A stretch of 64,000 bases of DNA from NCBI RefSeq assembly GCF_018139985.1, contig NZ_JAGSOU010000003.1, forward strand, positions 222,663 through 286,662, read 5' to 3'. This document shows positions 27,949 to 38,118 of this stretch, piece after piece. Made by a program: the position numbers and the translations under genes. How positions within the stretch are numbered: position 1 is the first letter of the stretch; every line of letters starts with the position of its first letter. The DNA comes from Actibacterium sp. MT2.3-13A. Lineage in GTDB: Bacteria; Pseudomonadota; Alphaproteobacteria; Rhodobacterales; Rhodobacteraceae. The notes below the pieces were generated by a model that was not told the origin of the DNA, did no database searches, and saw nothing but the letters and a program-made list of their open reading frames with translations.

Positions 27949-28872
27949 GTGGCGGGTATGTCGAGCAGGGCAACCCCCAAGGTGGCGGTACTGATGGGCG
28001 GGCCCTCGGCTGAGCGCGAGGTGTCGCTGTCCACGGGGCGTGAATGCGCCGCCGCGCTGGGGCAGGCGAATTACGAGGTGGTCGCGGTGGATGCCGGGCC
28101 GGACCTCGCGCTGCGCCTGTCCGAAATCCGACCCGATGTCGTGTTCAACGCGCTCCACGGCCGCTGGGGCGAGGATGGCTGCGTGCAGGGGCTGCTGGAA
28201 TGGATGCGAATCCCCTATACCCATTCCGGCGTGCTGGCCTCGGCGCTGGCCATGGACAAGGAACGCACCAAGACCGTCTACCGCGACGCCGGCCTGCCGG
28301 TCGCGCCCAGCGTGCTGGCGCGCGCCAGCGAGGTGCGCGCGCGGCATGTGATGGCGCCGCCCTATGTGGTGAAACCCTATAACGAGGGTTCCTCCGTCGG
28401 GGTCTATATCGTGCACGAGGCCGCCGAGGCCCCGCCGCAGCTGGCCTCCGAGATGCCCGATCTGGTGATGGTCGAGGCCTTCGCGCCGGGGCGCGAGCTG
28501 ACGGTCACGGTGATGGGCGAGCGCGCGCTGTGCGTCACCGACATCATCACCGAGGGCTGGTACGACTACGACGCGAAATACCGGCCCGGCGGATCGCGCC
28601 ATGTGCTGCCGGCCGAGCTGCCTGAGGCGATCACCGCGGCCTGCCTCGACTACGCGCTGCGCGCGCATCGAGCGCTGGGCTGCCGGGGTGTCAGCCGCAC
28701 CGATTTCCGTTGGGACGAGGCGCGGGGGCTCGATGGGCTGGTGCTGCTGGAGACCAACACCCAGCCGGGCATGACGCCGACCTCGCTGACCCCCGAACAG
28801 GCGGCGCATTGCGGGATATCCTTTCCCGCGCTCTGCGCCTGGATGGTGGAGGACGCCTCATGCGACAGGTGA
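27949..28872 (+). CDS. D-alanine:D-alanine ligase Ddl
   Basis: Makes the D-Ala-D-Ala dipeptide that MurF uses. The 307 residues have the N-terminal [19 protein letters not shown], the ATP-grasp fold with [15 protein letters not shown] and the C-terminal magnesium-binding [13 protein letters not shown]. The likely start is a GTG with AGAGG five bases before; an ATG nine bases downstream is an alternative. The 3' end overlaps ftsQ by 13 bases, a stronger overlap than elsewhere in the cluster. Confidence 0.95.
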   Translation: MAGMSSRATPKVAVLMGGPSAEREVSLSTGRECAAALGQANYEVVAVDAGPDLALRLSEIRPDVVFNALHGRWGEDGCVQGLLEWMRIPYTHSGVLASALAMDKERTKTVYRDAGLPVAPSVLARASEVRARHVMAPPYVVKPYNEGSSVGVYIVHEAAEAPPQLASEMPDLVMVEAFAPGRELTVTVMGERALCVTDIITEGWYDYDAKYRPGGSRHVLPAELPEAITAACLDYALRAHRALGCRGVSRTDFRWDEARGLDGLVLLETNTQPGMTPTSLTPEQAAHCGISFPALCAWMVEDASCDR

Positions 28873-29738
28873 GCGCGCCGCGCCGCGACCCGGCACCCAG
28901 CCGCTGGTCCTACCGGCTGCACCGGCTGTGGCTGACGCCGCTGTTCCGGGTGCTGCTGCGCACCGGCCTGCCCGCCTTCTGCCTGGTCTTCGCGGTGGGC
29001 GTCTGGATGTCGGACCAGGGCCGGCGGGACGACCTGCGCGCCACGGTCCTCGAACTGCGCCGCTCGATCCAGGAGCGGCCGGAATTCATGGTCCGGCTGA
29101 TGGCGGTCGAGGGCGCCTCGGCCGAGCTGGACGGCGATATCCGCGAGATCGTGCCGGTGGATTTCCCGATCTCCAGCTTCGATCTGGATCTGGAGGAGAT
29201 GCGCCAGACCATCACCGGGCTGGACGCGGTGAAATCGGCGCAGCTGCGGATCCGCCCCGGCGGCATTCTCAGCGTCGAGATCACCGAGCGCACGCCGGCG
29301 ATCATCTGGCGCGGCCCCTCGGGGCTGGAGCTGCTGGACGGCGAGGGCCACCGGGTGGGCCCGCTGACGGGCCGCGCCGCGCGGCCCGATCTGCCGGTGA
29401 TCGCGGGGCAGGGGGCCGACCTCCATGTCGCGCAGGCGCTGGAGCTGGTCGCCGCCGCACGCCCCATTGCGCACCGCATCCGCGGGCTGGAACGCATGGG
29501 CGAGCGGCGCTGGGACGTGGTGCTGGACCGCGGCCAGCGCATCCTTCTGCCCGAGGACGACCCCGTGCCGGCGCTGGAGCGCGTGATCGCGCTGGACGGC
29601 GCCGAGGACATGCTGACGCGCGATCTGCTCGCCGTGGACATGCGTAACAGCGCCCGCCCGACCCTGCGGCTGGCGCCCCGTGCCGTCGAGGAATACCGGC
29701 GGCTGCAACTCATCGAGGCAGGAGCAACCAACGGATGA
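28860..29738 (+). CDS. cell division protein FtsQ
   Basis: A 292-residue bitopic protein: a basic cytoplasmic tail of about 35 residues, one membrane helix (about 36-55) and a periplasmic POTRA plus beta domain. The POTRA core [22 protein letters not shown] and [13 protein letters not shown] is recognisable. FtsQ recruits and regulates FtsL/FtsB in the divisome. Start chosen at [16 protein letters not shown], inside the last codons of ddl; a longer frame back into ddl is unlikely. It overlaps ftsA by four bases. Confidence 0.94.
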   Translation: MRQVSAPRRDPAPSRWSYRLHRLWLTPLFRVLLRTGLPAFCLVFAVGVWMSDQGRRDDLRATVLELRRSIQERPEFMVRLMAVEGASAELDGDIREIVPVDFPISSFDLDLEEMRQTITGLDAVKSAQLRIRPGGILSVEITERTPAIIWRGPSGLELLDGEGHRVGPLTGRAARPDLPVIAGQGADLHVAQALELVAAARPIAHRIRGLERMGERRWDVVLDRGQRILLPEDDPVPALERVIALDGAEDMLTRDLLAVDMRNSARPTLRLAPRAVEEYRRLQLIEAGATNG

Positions 29739-31069
29739 CCGATCTCTATCAGTCGCAATGTGCCATGCGCCGGATGCGCAAACAGGCGATGGACCGGGGC
29801 GTGATCGCAATTCTCGACGTCGGGACATCCAAGATCGCCTGCCTGGTGCTGCGTTTCGACGGGACCGACCGTTTCCGCGGCGCCGACGGCGTCGGCTCGC
29901 TGGCCGGCCAAAGCTCGTTCCGGGTGATCGGGGCGGCGACCACGCGCTCGCGCGGGGTGCGCTTCGGCGAAATCGACGCGATGAACGAGACCGAGCGCGC
30001 GATCCGCACCGCGGTGCAGGCGGCGCAGAAGATGGCCAATGTGCGGGTCGATCATGTGATCGCCTGCCTGAGCGGCGCCGCGCCGCGCTCCTACGGGCTG
30101 GACGGCTCGGTCGTGCTGGAGGACAGCATGGTCAGCGAGCAGGACATCGCCCGCGCGCTGGCCTCCTGCGAGATGCCGGACATCGGCGAGGGGCGCGAGG
30201 TGCTGCATGCCCAGCCGGTGAATTTTGCGCTCGATCACCGCTCGGGGCTGAACGACCCGCGCGGCCAGATCGGCAACCGCCTGTCGGTGGACATGCACCT
30301 GCTCAGCGCCGAGGCCAGCGCGCTGCGCAACCTGCTTTATTGCATCAAGCGCTGCGACCTTGAGTTGGCGGGGGTGGCGAGTTCGGCCTATGTCTCGGGC
30401 ATCTCCAGCCTGGTCGAGGACGAGCAGGAGCTGGGCGCGGCCTGCGTCGATCTGGGCGGCGGCACCACGGGGCTGTCGATCTTCATCAAGAAGCACATGA
30501 TCTATGCCGACTCCGTGCGGCTGGGCGGCGATCACGTCACGCAGGACATCTCCAAGGGCCTGCAGGTGCCGCTGGCGGTGGCTGAGCGGATCAAGACCTT
30601 CCACGGCGGCGTGGTGGCCACCGGCATGGACGACCGCGAGATGATCGAGGTCGGCGGGGACACCGGCGACTACGAGCATGACCGGCGCAGCTTCAGCCGG
30701 GCCGAACTGATCGGCATCATGCGCCCCCGCGTCGAGGAGATCCTCGAGGACGTGCGCGCGCGGCTGGACGCGGCGGGGTTCGAACACCTGCCCAGCCAGC
30801 AGATCGTGCTGACCGGCGGCGGCAGCCAGATCCCCGGCCTCGACGGGCTGGCCAGCCGCATCCTGGGCCAGCAGGTGCGCCTGGGCCGGCCGCTGCGCGT
30901 GCAGGGCCTGCCGCAGGCCGCGACCGGTCCGGCCTTCGCCTCGGCCGTGGGGCTGTGCCTGTTCGCCGCGCATCCGCAGGACGAGTGGTGGGATTTCGAC
31001 ATTCCGGTGGAGCGCTACCCGGCGCGCTCGCTCAAACGGGCGGTGCGTTGGTTCCGCGACAACTGGTGA
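29735..31069 (+). CDS. cell division ATPase FtsA
   Basis: Actin-fold protein that anchors FtsZ to the membrane. The 444 residues include the phosphate-1 loop AILDVGTSKIACLV, the ATP-site CVDLGGGTTGLSIF and TGGGSQIPGLDGLA near the C-terminus, and end in a basic amphipathic stretch (RSLKRAVRWFRDNW) that should serve as membrane-targeting helix. A family-typical N-terminal extension ([16 protein letters not shown]) is present, as in alphaproteobacteria. A 174-base gap before ftsZ may hold a ftsZ promoter. Confidence 0.96.
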   Translation: MTDLYQSQCAMRRMRKQAMDRGVIAILDVGTSKIACLVLRFDGTDRFRGADGVGSLAGQSSFRVIGAATTRSRGVRFGEIDAMNETERAIRTAVQAAQKMANVRVDHVIACLSGAAPRSYGLDGSVVLEDSMVSEQDIARALASCEMPDIGEGREVLHAQPVNFALDHRSGLNDPRGQIGNRLSVDMHLLSAEASALRNLLYCIKRCDLELAGVASSAYVSGISSLVEDEQELGAACVDLGGGTTGLSIFIKKHMIYADSVRLGGDHVTQDISKGLQVPLAVAERIKTFHGGVVATGMDDREMIEVGGDTGDYEHDRRSFSRAELIGIMRPRVEEILEDVRARLDAAGFEHLPSQQIVLTGGGSQIPGLDGLASRILGQQVRLGRPLRVQGLPQAATGPAFASAVGLCLFAAHPQDEWWDFDIPVERYPARSLKRAVRWFRDNW

Positions 31070-31243
31070 CGCTAGATAAGGGGGGATCGGCGAAATACCG
31101 CTGGAACAGCGTGCCGTTTCCCCATATTTTGTGCCAAATTCGCGTTTTTTTCGTGACCGACTCTGCCGTAACGGTTAGGATTGAGCGAAAATAGGCCGCC
31201 CGGCGGCAACGTGATCGGTAAAAAAGAACAGGCGGACAGATCA

Positions 31244-32842
31244 ATGACATTGAACCTGACAATGCCCGAGCAGGACGAGCTCAAGCCCCGTATTACCGTG
31301 TTCGGCGTGGGCGGCGCCGGGGGCAATGCGGTCAACAACATGATCGAGAAGCAGCTGGAGGGGGTCGAGTTCGTCGCGGCGAACACCGACGCCCAGGCGC
31401 TGCAGCAGTCGAACGCGCCGGCCAAGATCCAGATGGGCCTCAAGGTGACCGAGGGTCTGGGCGCCGGCGCGCGGCCCAGCGTGGGCGCGGCCGCCGCCGA
31501 GGAGACGATTGAGACCATCGTCGATCACCTGGCCGGCTCGCACATGTGCTTCATCACCGCCGGCATGGGCGGCGGCACCGGCACCGGGGCGGCCCCGATC
31601 ATCGCCCAGGCCGCGCGCGAACTGGGCGTGCTGACCGTGGGCGTGGTGACCAAGCCCTTCCAGTTCGAGGGCGCCAAGCGGATGCGCCAGGCCGAGGAGG
31701 GCGTCGAGGCCCTGCAGAAGGTCGTGGACACGCTGATCATCATCCCCAACCAGAACCTGTTCCGCCTCGCCAATGAAAAGACCACCTTCACCGAGGCGTT
31801 CTCGATGGCGGATGACGTGCTTTACCAGGGTGTGAAGGGCGTGACCGACCTGATGGTGCGGCCCGGCCTGATCAACCTCGACTTCGCCGACGTGCGCGCG
31901 GTGATGGACGAGATGGGCAAGGCGATGATGGGCACCGGCGAGGCCACCGGCGAGGATCGCGCGATCCAGGCCGCCGAAAAGGCCATCGCCAACCCGCTCC
32001 TGGACGAGATCAGCCTGCGCGGCGCCAAGGGCGTGCTGATCAACATCACCGGCTCCTACGACCTGACCCTGTTCGAACTGGACGAGGCCGCCAACCGCAT
32101 CCGCGAGGAGGTGGACCCGGAGGCCAACATCATCGTCGGTTCGACGCTCGACACCGCGATGGAGGGCACCATGCGCGTGTCGGTCGTCGCCACCGGCATC
32201 GACGCCTCGAACGTGCACAAGGAGACGCCGGTCGCGCGCCGCCGCCTGGCCGAGCCGCTGCAGCCCGCCGCCGAGGCCGAGCCCGCGCCGGCCCCGGTCG
32301 AGGCCCCGGTGATGGAAGAGCCGCAGCCCGAGCCCTCGCTGTTCGCGGGCATCGACCAGCCGGTCGCGGCAGAGCGGGCCGACGACATCTACGGCCGCCA
32401 GGTCACGGACGACCTGCCGCCGCCGGCCTACCAGCCGCAGGCGGAGGCGCCCGCCGCCCGCCATTTCGAGCCGGAGCCCGAGCCCGAGCCCGAGGCCGGC
32501 TTCGTGGCGCCCCGGCCGCGCGCGCCGGGCACGCCCTCGCCCGAGGCGCTGGCGCGTCTGCAGGCGGCGGTGTCGAAGGCCCCCCGCAGCGGTCAGGCCG
32601 CAACCGCGCGTCCCGTCGCGCCGACCCGCCCGGCCGCGCCGGCCGCCGCCGAGAAGGCGCGCTTCGGCATCGGCTCGCTGATCAACCGCATGGCCGGGCA
32701 CGGCCACGACGCGGCTCCCGAGCGCGGCGTCCAGACCGCGCGCCAGCAGCCGCCGATGCATGGCTACGAGGACGAGAACGAGCTCGATCCCGAGCAGGAG
32801 CGCATCGAGATCCCGGCCTTCCTGCGCCGCCAGGCCAACTGA
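31244..32842 (+). CDS. cell division GTPase FtsZ
   Basis: Tubulin homologue that forms the Z ring. Of 532 residues, the first 320 or so are the GTPase core: [13 protein letters not shown], the tubulin signature [10 protein letters not shown] and the T7 loop [14 protein letters not shown] long, Ala/Pro/Glu-rich disordered linker (about residues 325-510) follows, then the C-terminal conserved peptide [11 protein letters not shown] that binds FtsA and other partners. The linker is much longer than in E. coli but normal for alphaproteobacteria. Start chosen at [15 protein letters not shown]; an upstream ATG at 31181 has no good ribosome binding site. Confidence 0.96.
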   Translation: MTLNLTMPEQDELKPRITVFGVGGAGGNAVNNMIEKQLEGVEFVAANTDAQALQQSNAPAKIQMGLKVTEGLGAGARPSVGAAAAEETIETIVDHLAGSHMCFITAGMGGGTGTGAAPIIAQAARELGVLTVGVVTKPFQFEGAKRMRQAEEGVEALQKVVDTLIIIPNQNLFRLANEKTTFTEAFSMADDVLYQGVKGVTDLMVRPGLINLDFADVRAVMDEMGKAMMGTGEATGEDRAIQAAEKAIANPLLDEISLRGAKGVLINITGSYDLTLFELDEAANRIREEVDPEANIIVGSTLDTAMEGTMRVSVVATGIDASNVHKETPVARRRLAEPLQPAAEAEPAPAPVEAPVMEEPQPEPSLFAGIDQPVAAERADDIYGRQVTDDLPPPAYQPQAEAPAARHFEPEPEPEPEAGFVAPRPRAPGTPSPEALARLQAAVSKAPRSGQAATARPVAPTRPAAPAAAEKARFGIGSLINRMAGHGHDAAPERGVQTARQQPPMHGYEDENELDPEQERIEIPAFLRRQAN

Positions 32843-32867
32843 CAATATTCCCTGACGTGGGGGCGGG

Positions 32868-32897
32868 AAGGGTCGGTTTTGCCGGCCCTTCTTCTTT
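32868..32897 (+). terminator. intrinsic terminator after ftsZ
   Basis: AAGGGTCGG-TTTT-GCCGGCCCTT forms a stable stem with one bulge, followed by CTTCTTT. It lies 25 bases after the ftsZ stop and closes the dcw transcription unit. Confidence 0.8.
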
Positions 32898-32990
32898 GAG
32901 AATTCAGGAGGTTAGGGGGGTGCCCCGGCGGGGTGGCAAGAATCTGCCGACGGCCTCCTCCCTATGTTTCAGCACGTTGCAAAGATTGAG

Positions 32991-33019
32991 TTGAGCCTCC
33001 GGCCCCCGGCAATTAGGTC
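32991..33019 (+). promoter_or_regulatory. candidate lpxC promoter
   Basis: TTGAGC (32991-32996), a 17-base spacer and TAGGTC (33014-33019). It lies after the ftsZ terminator and would give lpxC its own message with a leader of about 40 bases. Confidence 0.4.
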
Positions 33020-33067
33020 AGTCTCGCCGGGACCGCGAAACGCCCGGCGTAAGTGAACAGGTGCGAT

Positions 33068-33988
33068 TTGCAGACCACGATCAAGACCCCGGCAAGCTTC
33101 ACCGATGTTGGTCTCCATTCCGGGCGCCCGGTGCGCATGGTGGTGCGGCCCGCGTCGGCCGAATACGGGGTCTGGTTCCGCCGCACCGACGTCGTCGGCG
33201 TCGACAATCTGATCCCGGCGCGCTGGGACGCGGTTATGCCCTCGCGGCTCTGCACCAAGCTGGTCAACGCTCAGGGCGTCGAGGTCTCGACGGTGGAGCA
33301 TGTGATGGCCGCGCTTGCCGGCTGCGGCATCCACAACGCCCTGATCGACATCGACGGACCCGAGGTGCCGATCCTCGACGGCTCGGCTGCGCCCTTCGTC
33401 GCCGCTTTCATGGCGCGCGGGCTGCAGGAACTCGAGGCGCCGGTGCGGGCGATCCGCATTCTCGAAACGGTCGAGGTCAGCGACGGCGCCGCGCGCGCCC
33501 GGCTCAGCCCCGCCGACACGCTGGAGATCGATTTCCACATCCACTTCGCCGACGCCGCGATCGGCCGGCAGGAAAAATCCCTGAACATGGCCAACGGTGC
33601 CTTCGTGCGCGAGCTGTGCGACAGCCGCACCTTCTGCCGCCAGGCCGATGTCGACGCCATGCGCGCCAACGGGCTGGCGCTTGGCGGCACGCTGGAAAAC
33701 GCCGTGGTGGTCGAGGACGACAAGGTGCTCAGCCCCGGCGGGCTGCGCCACGAAGACGAGGCGGTGCGCCACAAGATGCTGGACGCGCTGGGCGACCTGG
33801 CGCTGGCCGGCAGCCCGATCCTCGGCCGCTACGAGGGGCACCGCGCGGGCCATGCGCTGACCAACCGCCTGCTGCGGACGCTTTTCGCCCGTCCGGGCGC
33901 CTTCCGAATGGTCACCTGCGATGGCCAGATGGCCTGCCGGCTGCCCGGCGCGGGGCTGCGCCAGGCCGATCTGCGCGCCGTCGCCTGA
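33068..33988 (+). CDS. UDP-3-O-acyl-GlcNAc deacetylase LpxC
   Basis: Zinc enzyme for the committed step of lipid A synthesis, removing acetate from UDP-3-O-acyl-GlcNAc. The zinc ligands lie in STVEHVMAAL and in HKMLDALGDL, and GHRAGHALTN near the C-terminus holds the catalytic histidine. Only one start gives the conserved MQTTIKT..F N-terminus: a TTG at 33068 with AGG about eight bases before it, yielding 306 residues, the normal length. A GTG fifteen bases further upstream is the alternative but lacks a ribosome binding site. A weak start codon would fit a protein whose level must be kept low. Confidence 0.93.
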   Translation: MQTTIKTPASFTDVGLHSGRPVRMVVRPASAEYGVWFRRTDVVGVDNLIPARWDAVMPSRLCTKLVNAQGVEVSTVEHVMAALAGCGIHNALIDIDGPEVPILDGSAAPFVAAFMARGLQELEAPVRAIRILETVEVSDGAARARLSPADTLEIDFHIHFADAAIGRQEKSLNMANGAFVRELCDSRTFCRQADVDAMRANGLALGGTLENAVVVEDDKVLSPGGLRHEDEAVRHKMLDALGDLALAGSPILGRYEGHRAGHALTNRLLRTLFARPGAFRMVTCDGQMACRLPGAGLRQADLRAVA

Positions 33989-34101
33989 GGGCGCGCGAAT
34001 TCCGCCCAAAGGCGTTTTGCAGCGGATTTTTCTGTGCTAACAGACAACGACCACCGCGTGGGCCCGCCCGGCGCGGCAACAGAATTCGGGGTTAGCAGGT
34101 C

Positions 34102-34947
34102 ATGGCGATTTTCAGCGCGCGCGCGGGTTTGGCAGGAGCGGTTTCGGCGCTGGTGATTCTGTCGGCCTGCGGCCCGATCGGCAGCAACCGCCCCAAGCCG
34201 ATGGAAGATTTTTCCGCCGAGCAGATCTATGTCATGGCCGAATACGAGCTGGAAAATTCGCGCAAGGCCGAGGAGGCCGCGCGGCTCTTCGGCGAGGTCG
34301 AGCGGCTCTATCCCTATTCGGAATGGGCACGGCGCGCGCTGATCATGCAGGCCTATGCCTATCACAAGGATCGCAATTACGAGCAGAGCCGCGCCACCGC
34401 GCAGCGCTTCATCGATTTCTACCCGGCCGACGAGGACGCCGCCTATGCGCAATACCTGCTGGCGCTCAGCTACTACGACCAGATCGATCTGGTGGGCCGC
34501 GACCAGGGGCTGACCTTCCAGGCCTTGCAGGCGCTGCGCACGGTGATCGAGCGCTACCCCGACAGCGAATACGCGAAATCGGCGGTGCTGAAATTCGACC
34601 TCGCCTTCGACCATCTCGCCGCAAAGGAGATGGAGATCGGCCGCTACTACCTCAAGCGCGGCCATTTCACCGCCGCGATCAACCGTTTCCGCGTGGTGGT
34701 CGAGGATTTCCAGACCACCACCCACACCGCCGAGGCGCTGTTCCGCCTGATCGAGGCCTATCTGTCGCTGGGTCTCGACGACGAGGCGCAGACCGCGGGC
34801 GCGATCCTCGGCCACAACTTCCGCGCCACCGAGTGGTATGAGGACGGCTACAACCTGCTGACGGGCAAGGGCCTGGCGCCCGAGGCCAAGGGCACCTCGT
34901 GGCTGCGCACCATCCATCGCCAGATGATCCGCGGCGAATGGCTCTGA
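34102..34947 (+). CDS. outer-membrane assembly lipoprotein BamD
   Basis: Part of the BAM complex that inserts beta-barrel proteins into the outer membrane. The 281 residues start with a signal peptide ending in the lipobox LSAC (Cys about residue 23), so the protein is lipidated, followed by five TPR-like repeats (EEAARLFGEVERLYPYSEWARRALIMQAYAY and later repeats). Position between lpxC and recN is common in Rhodobacterales. recN follows after 17 bases with a good GGGGGAG site, so the two are probably co-transcribed. Confidence 0.94.
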   Translation: MAIFSARAGLAGAVSALVILSACGPIGSNRPKPMEDFSAEQIYVMAEYELENSRKAEEAARLFGEVERLYPYSEWARRALIMQAYAYHKDRNYEQSRATAQRFIDFYPADEDAAYAQYLLALSYYDQIDLVGRDQGLTFQALQALRTVIERYPDSEYAKSAVLKFDLAFDHLAAKEMEIGRYYLKRGHFTAAINRFRVVVEDFQTTTHTAEALFRLIEAYLSLGLDDEAQTAGAILGHNFRATEWYEDGYNLLTGKGLAPEAKGTSWLRTIHRQMIRGEWL

Positions 34948-34964
34948 TCCGGGGGAGCTGAGCC

Positions 34965-36614
34965 ATGCTGCGCAGTCTCGACATCCGGGACATGCTGATC
35001 ATCGACCGGCTCGAGCTGGAGTTCCAGCCGGGGCTGAACGTGCTGACCGGCGAGACCGGGGCGGGCAAGTCGATCCTGCTGGATTCGCTGGGTTTCGTGC
35101 TGGGCTGGCGCGGCCGGGCCGAGCTGGTGCGCGCCGGCGCCGAGCAGGGCGAGGTGGTCGCCGTGTTCGAGCTGCCCGAGGATCACGCCGCCCACGCGGT
35201 CCTGGCCGAGGCCGGACTGCCCCGCGGCGAGGAACTGATCCTGCGCCGGGTGAACACCCGCGAGGGGCGCAAGACCGCTTGGATCAACGACCGACGCGCC
35301 TCGGGCGAGGTGCTGCGCGCGCTGTCGGACACGTTGGTCGAACTGCATGGCCAGCAAGACGACAGGGGCCTGCTGAACCCGCGCGGCCACCGCCTGCTGC
35401 TCGACGAATTCGCGGGGCTGGGTCCCCGGATCGCGACCTGCCGCGCCGCCTGGCGCGACCTGGCCGCGGCCCGCAAGGAGCTGGCGGGGGCGCAGGCCGC
35501 GCTGGACGCGGTGCGCGCCGAGGAGGATTTCCTGCGCCACGCGGTGGGGGAGCTCGACAAGCTGGACCCGCAGCCGGGCGAGGAGGCCGAGCTCGACACC
35601 CGCCGGCGCATGATGCAGGCCGCCGACCGCATCCGCGAGGATGTCGCTCGCGCGCTGTCCGCGATCGGCCACGAGGGCGCCGAGGGGCGGATGGGCGACG
35701 CGCTGCGCTGGCTGGAGGGGGCGGCCGACAGCGCCGAGGGGCAGCTCGACGCGCCGCTGGCGGCGCTGGAGCGCGCGCTGACGGAACTCGGCGAGGCGCA
35801 GCAGGGCGTGGAGCGCTTCCTGGACGCGCTGGCCTTCAACCCGGCCGAGCTGGAAGAGACGGAGGAGCGCCTTTTCGCCATTCGCGGGCTGGCGCGCAAG
35901 CACGGCGTGCTGCCCGACGATCTGGGCACCTTCGCCGAGGATCTGCGCGCGCGACTGACGCGGCTCGACGCGGGCGAAAGCGCCATCGCGGCGCTGGAAC
36001 AGGCGGTGCGGCAGGCCGAGGCCGCCTATGACGCGGCGGCGGCCGATCTGACCGCGCGGCGCACGCAGGCGGCGTCGGCGCTGGATGCGGCGATGGCGGC
36101 GGAACTCGCCCCGCTGAAGATGGAGCGCGCGCTGTTCGAGACGCAGCTTTCGGCGGCCGAGCCGGGGCCGGAGGGGCGCGACGCGGTGGCCTTTACCGTG
36201 GCCACCAACCCCGGCGCGCCGGCGGGGGCGCTGAACAGGATCGCCTCGGGCGGCGAGCTCAGCCGCTTCCTGCTGGCGCTGAAGGTCTGCCTGACCAAGG
36301 GCACCAGCGGCGTGACCATGATCTTCGACGAGATCGACCGCGGCGTGGGCGGGGCCACGGCGGACGCGGTGGGCCGCAGGCTGGCGCAGCTGGCGCAGGG
36401 CGCGCAGGTGCTGGTGGTGACCCATTCGCCGCAGGTGGCCGCGCTCGGCGGGCATCACTGGCGGGTGGAAAAGCGGGTCGAGGACGACATGACGCTGTCC
36501 ACCGTTCTGGCGGTGGCGGGCGACGCGCGGGTGGACGAGATCGCGCGGATGCTGTCGGGCGACACCATCACCGACGAGGCCCGCGCCGCGGCGCGGGCCC
36601 TGCTGGCGGGCTGA
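34965..36614 (+). CDS. DNA repair protein RecN
   Basis: SMC-like ATPase for double-strand break repair. The 549 residues carry the N-terminal Walker A GETGAGKS (29-36), a central coiled-coil of heptad-like, alanine/glutamate-rich sequence (about 160-360), and the C-terminal signature RIASGGELSRFLLALK with the Walker B MIFDEIDRGVGG. In many bacteria recN is SOS-controlled, but no GTTC-N7-GTTC site is seen upstream, so here it probably follows bamD transcription. Confidence 0.95.
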   Translation: MLRSLDIRDMLIIDRLELEFQPGLNVLTGETGAGKSILLDSLGFVLGWRGRAELVRAGAEQGEVVAVFELPEDHAAHAVLAEAGLPRGEELILRRVNTREGRKTAWINDRRASGEVLRALSDTLVELHGQQDDRGLLNPRGHRLLLDEFAGLGPRIATCRAAWRDLAAARKELAGAQAALDAVRAEEDFLRHAVGELDKLDPQPGEEAELDTRRRMMQAADRIREDVARALSAIGHEGAEGRMGDALRWLEGAADSAEGQLDAPLAALERALTELGEAQQGVERFLDALAFNPAELEETEERLFAIRGLARKHGVLPDDLGTFAEDLRARLTRLDAGESAIAALEQAVRQAEAAYDAAAADLTARRTQAASALDAAMAAELAPLKMERALFETQLSAAEPGPEGRDAVAFTVATNPGAPAGALNRIASGGELSRFLLALKVCLTKGTSGVTMIFDEIDRGVGGATADAVGRRLAQLAQGAQVLVVTHSPQVAALGGHHWRVEKRVEDDMTLSTVLAVAGDARVDEIARMLSGDTITDEARAAARALLAG

Positions 36615-36640
36615 CCCCGCATTTTCGACAAAAGTCGGGG
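36615..36640. terminator. convergent hairpin, recN/FAD dehydrogenase
   Basis: CCCCG-CA-TTTT-CGAC-AAAA-GT-CGGGG: outer 5-bp and inner 4-bp stems with a 2x2 internal loop. It lies between two convergent genes and could end transcription from both sides, although neither side has a long T-tract. Confidence 0.45.
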
Positions 36641-36646
36641 TAACGC

Positions 36647-38020
36647 TCAGTTCCCGCGCACGACCTTGCCGGGGTTCAGGATGTTCGCGGGGTCGAGCGC
36701 GCGCTTGATCTCGCCCATCACCTCCCAGCCTTGCCCGTGTTCGGATTCCATGTAGCCCAGCTTGCCCATGCCCACGCCGTGTTCGCCGGTCACCGTGCCG
36801 CCGAGGGTCAGCGCGCGTTCCACCATCCGGCCCGACAGCGCCAGCGCCTCCTCCATCTCGGCCCGGTTGCCCTGCTCGACCAAAAGGATGGCGTGGAAAT
36901 TGCCGTCGCCCACATGGCCCAGGATCGGGCCGGGGATGGAGGATTGCGCGATGTCGGCGCGGGTCTCCTCGACCGCCTGGGCGAGGCGCGAGATCGGCAC
37001 GCACATGTCGGTGACGACCGCCGTGGCGCCCGGTTTCGAGGCCAGGATCGACCAGTAGGCGCGGTGGCGCGCCTCCCACAGGGCGTTGCGCTCCTCAGTC
37101 TTGGAGGACCAGCGGAAATCGTGGCCGCCGAAGTCTTCGACCAATGCGCCGAAGCTCTCGGCCTGCTCGGCCACGCCGGCCTCGGAGCCGTGGAATTCGA
37201 CCATCAGATGCGGCATCACCGGCAGCCCGGTGTTCGACGCGGCGTTCACCGCGGCGACCGAGGCGGCGTCGAGGAACTCGATCCGCGCCATCGGGATGCC
37301 CATCTGGATGGTGGCGATCACGCAGTCGACCGCCGGGCCGATCTCGTCGAAGGCGCAGAGCGCGGACGAGATCGCCTCGGGCTGGCCCTGCAGGCGCAGC
37401 GTCAGCTCGGTGATCAGGCCCAGCGTGCCCTCGGAGCCCACGAACAGCCCCGTCAGGTCGTAGCCCGCGCTGGATTTGCGCGCCCTTGTGCCGGTGCGGA
37501 TCACGCGGCCGTCGGCCAGCACCACCTCCAGCGCCAGCACGTTGTCGCGCATCGTGCCGTAGCGCACCGCGGTGGTGCCTGAGGCGCGCGTCGCGGCCAT
37601 GCCGCCAAGCGAGGCGTTGGCGCCCGGATCCACCGGGAAGAACAGCCCCGTCGCGCGCAGCTCCTGGTTCAGCGCCTCGCGGGTGCAGCCGGGCTGAACG
37701 GTCACGTCCATGTCCTCGGGGTTGACCCGCAGCACCTTGTTCATCCGCCCGAAATCCACCGTCACGCCGCCGCGCGTGGCCAGCGCGTGCCCCTCAAGCG
37801 AGGTGCCGGCACCCCAGCCGGTCACCGGCACGCCGTGCCGGGCGCAGATTTGCACGATCTGCGAGACCTCGTCGGTGGTTTCGGGATAGGCCACGGCCTC
37901 GGGCGGGGCCGGGGGGAAATGGGTCTCGCTGGCGCCGTGGGCGGCCAGATCGGACTTGGAGCGGCTCAGCCGATCGCCTAGAAGTTGGGACAGGGCGGAC
38001 AGGGCCTCTTGGGTGGACAT
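36647..38020 (-). CDS. FAD-linked D-lactate/glycolate-type dehydrogenase
   Basis: A 457-residue flavoprotein of the vanillyl-alcohol-oxidase fold. The N-terminal FAD-binding half shows TGWGAGTSLEGH and the DPGANASLGGMAATRASGT phosphate-binding block; the C-terminal half has GHVGDGNFHAI and GTVTGEHGVGMGK with the active-site histidines. It most resembles D-lactate dehydrogenase (cytochrome) of the human LDHD type, and glycolate oxidase GlcD is the close alternative; the other glycolate oxidase subunits (GlcE/GlcF) are not encoded nearby, which favours D-lactate or another 2-hydroxyacid. Start chosen at MSTQEALSALS with AGGAGG upstream. Confidence 0.85.
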   Translation of the reverse strand: MSTQEALSALSQLLGDRLSRSKSDLAAHGASETHFPPAPPEAVAYPETTDEVSQIVQICARHGVPVTGWGAGTSLEGHALATRGGVTVDFGRMNKVLRVNPEDMDVTVQPGCTREALNQELRATGLFFPVDPGANASLGGMAATRASGTTAVRYGTMRDNVLALEVVLADGRVIRTGTRARKSSAGYDLTGLFVGSEGTLGLITELTLRLQGQPEAISSALCAFDEIGPAVDCVIATIQMGIPMARIEFLDAASVAAVNAASNTGLPVMPHLMVEFHGSEAGVAEQAESFGALVEDFGGHDFRWSSKTEERNALWEARHRAYWSILASKPGATAVVTDMCVPISRLAQAVEETRADIAQSSIPGPILGHVGDGNFHAILLVEQGNRAEMEEALALSGRMVERALTLGGTVTGEHGVGMGKLGYMESEHGQGWEVMGEIKRALDPANILNPGKVVRGN

Positions 38021-38118
38021 CGCTTCCTCCTGGGGGTGGGACGCCGGGCACCCTAGGCCAGTCGGGCGGCCGGGGAAAGCCCCCGGCGGCATGCGGCCGC
38101 AAGGAAAGCGACGCCCGC

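Noticed and set aside
31070-31243. CtrA-type sites (TTAA-N7-TTAA) before ftsZ
   Set aside because: No such pair exists; only a small CGCTG-GAA-CAGCG hairpin and AT-rich stretches are seen.
32954-32963. CCTCCTCCCT between ftsZ and lpxC, identical to the CcsR loop
   Set aside because: It is not in the loop of a comparable hairpin, has no promoter of its own seen nearby, and pairs only with an upstream GGAGG; likely chance.
34948-34964. SOS box before recN
   Set aside because: No GTTC-N7-GTTC occurs there; the gene is 17 bases after bamD and most likely shares its promoter.
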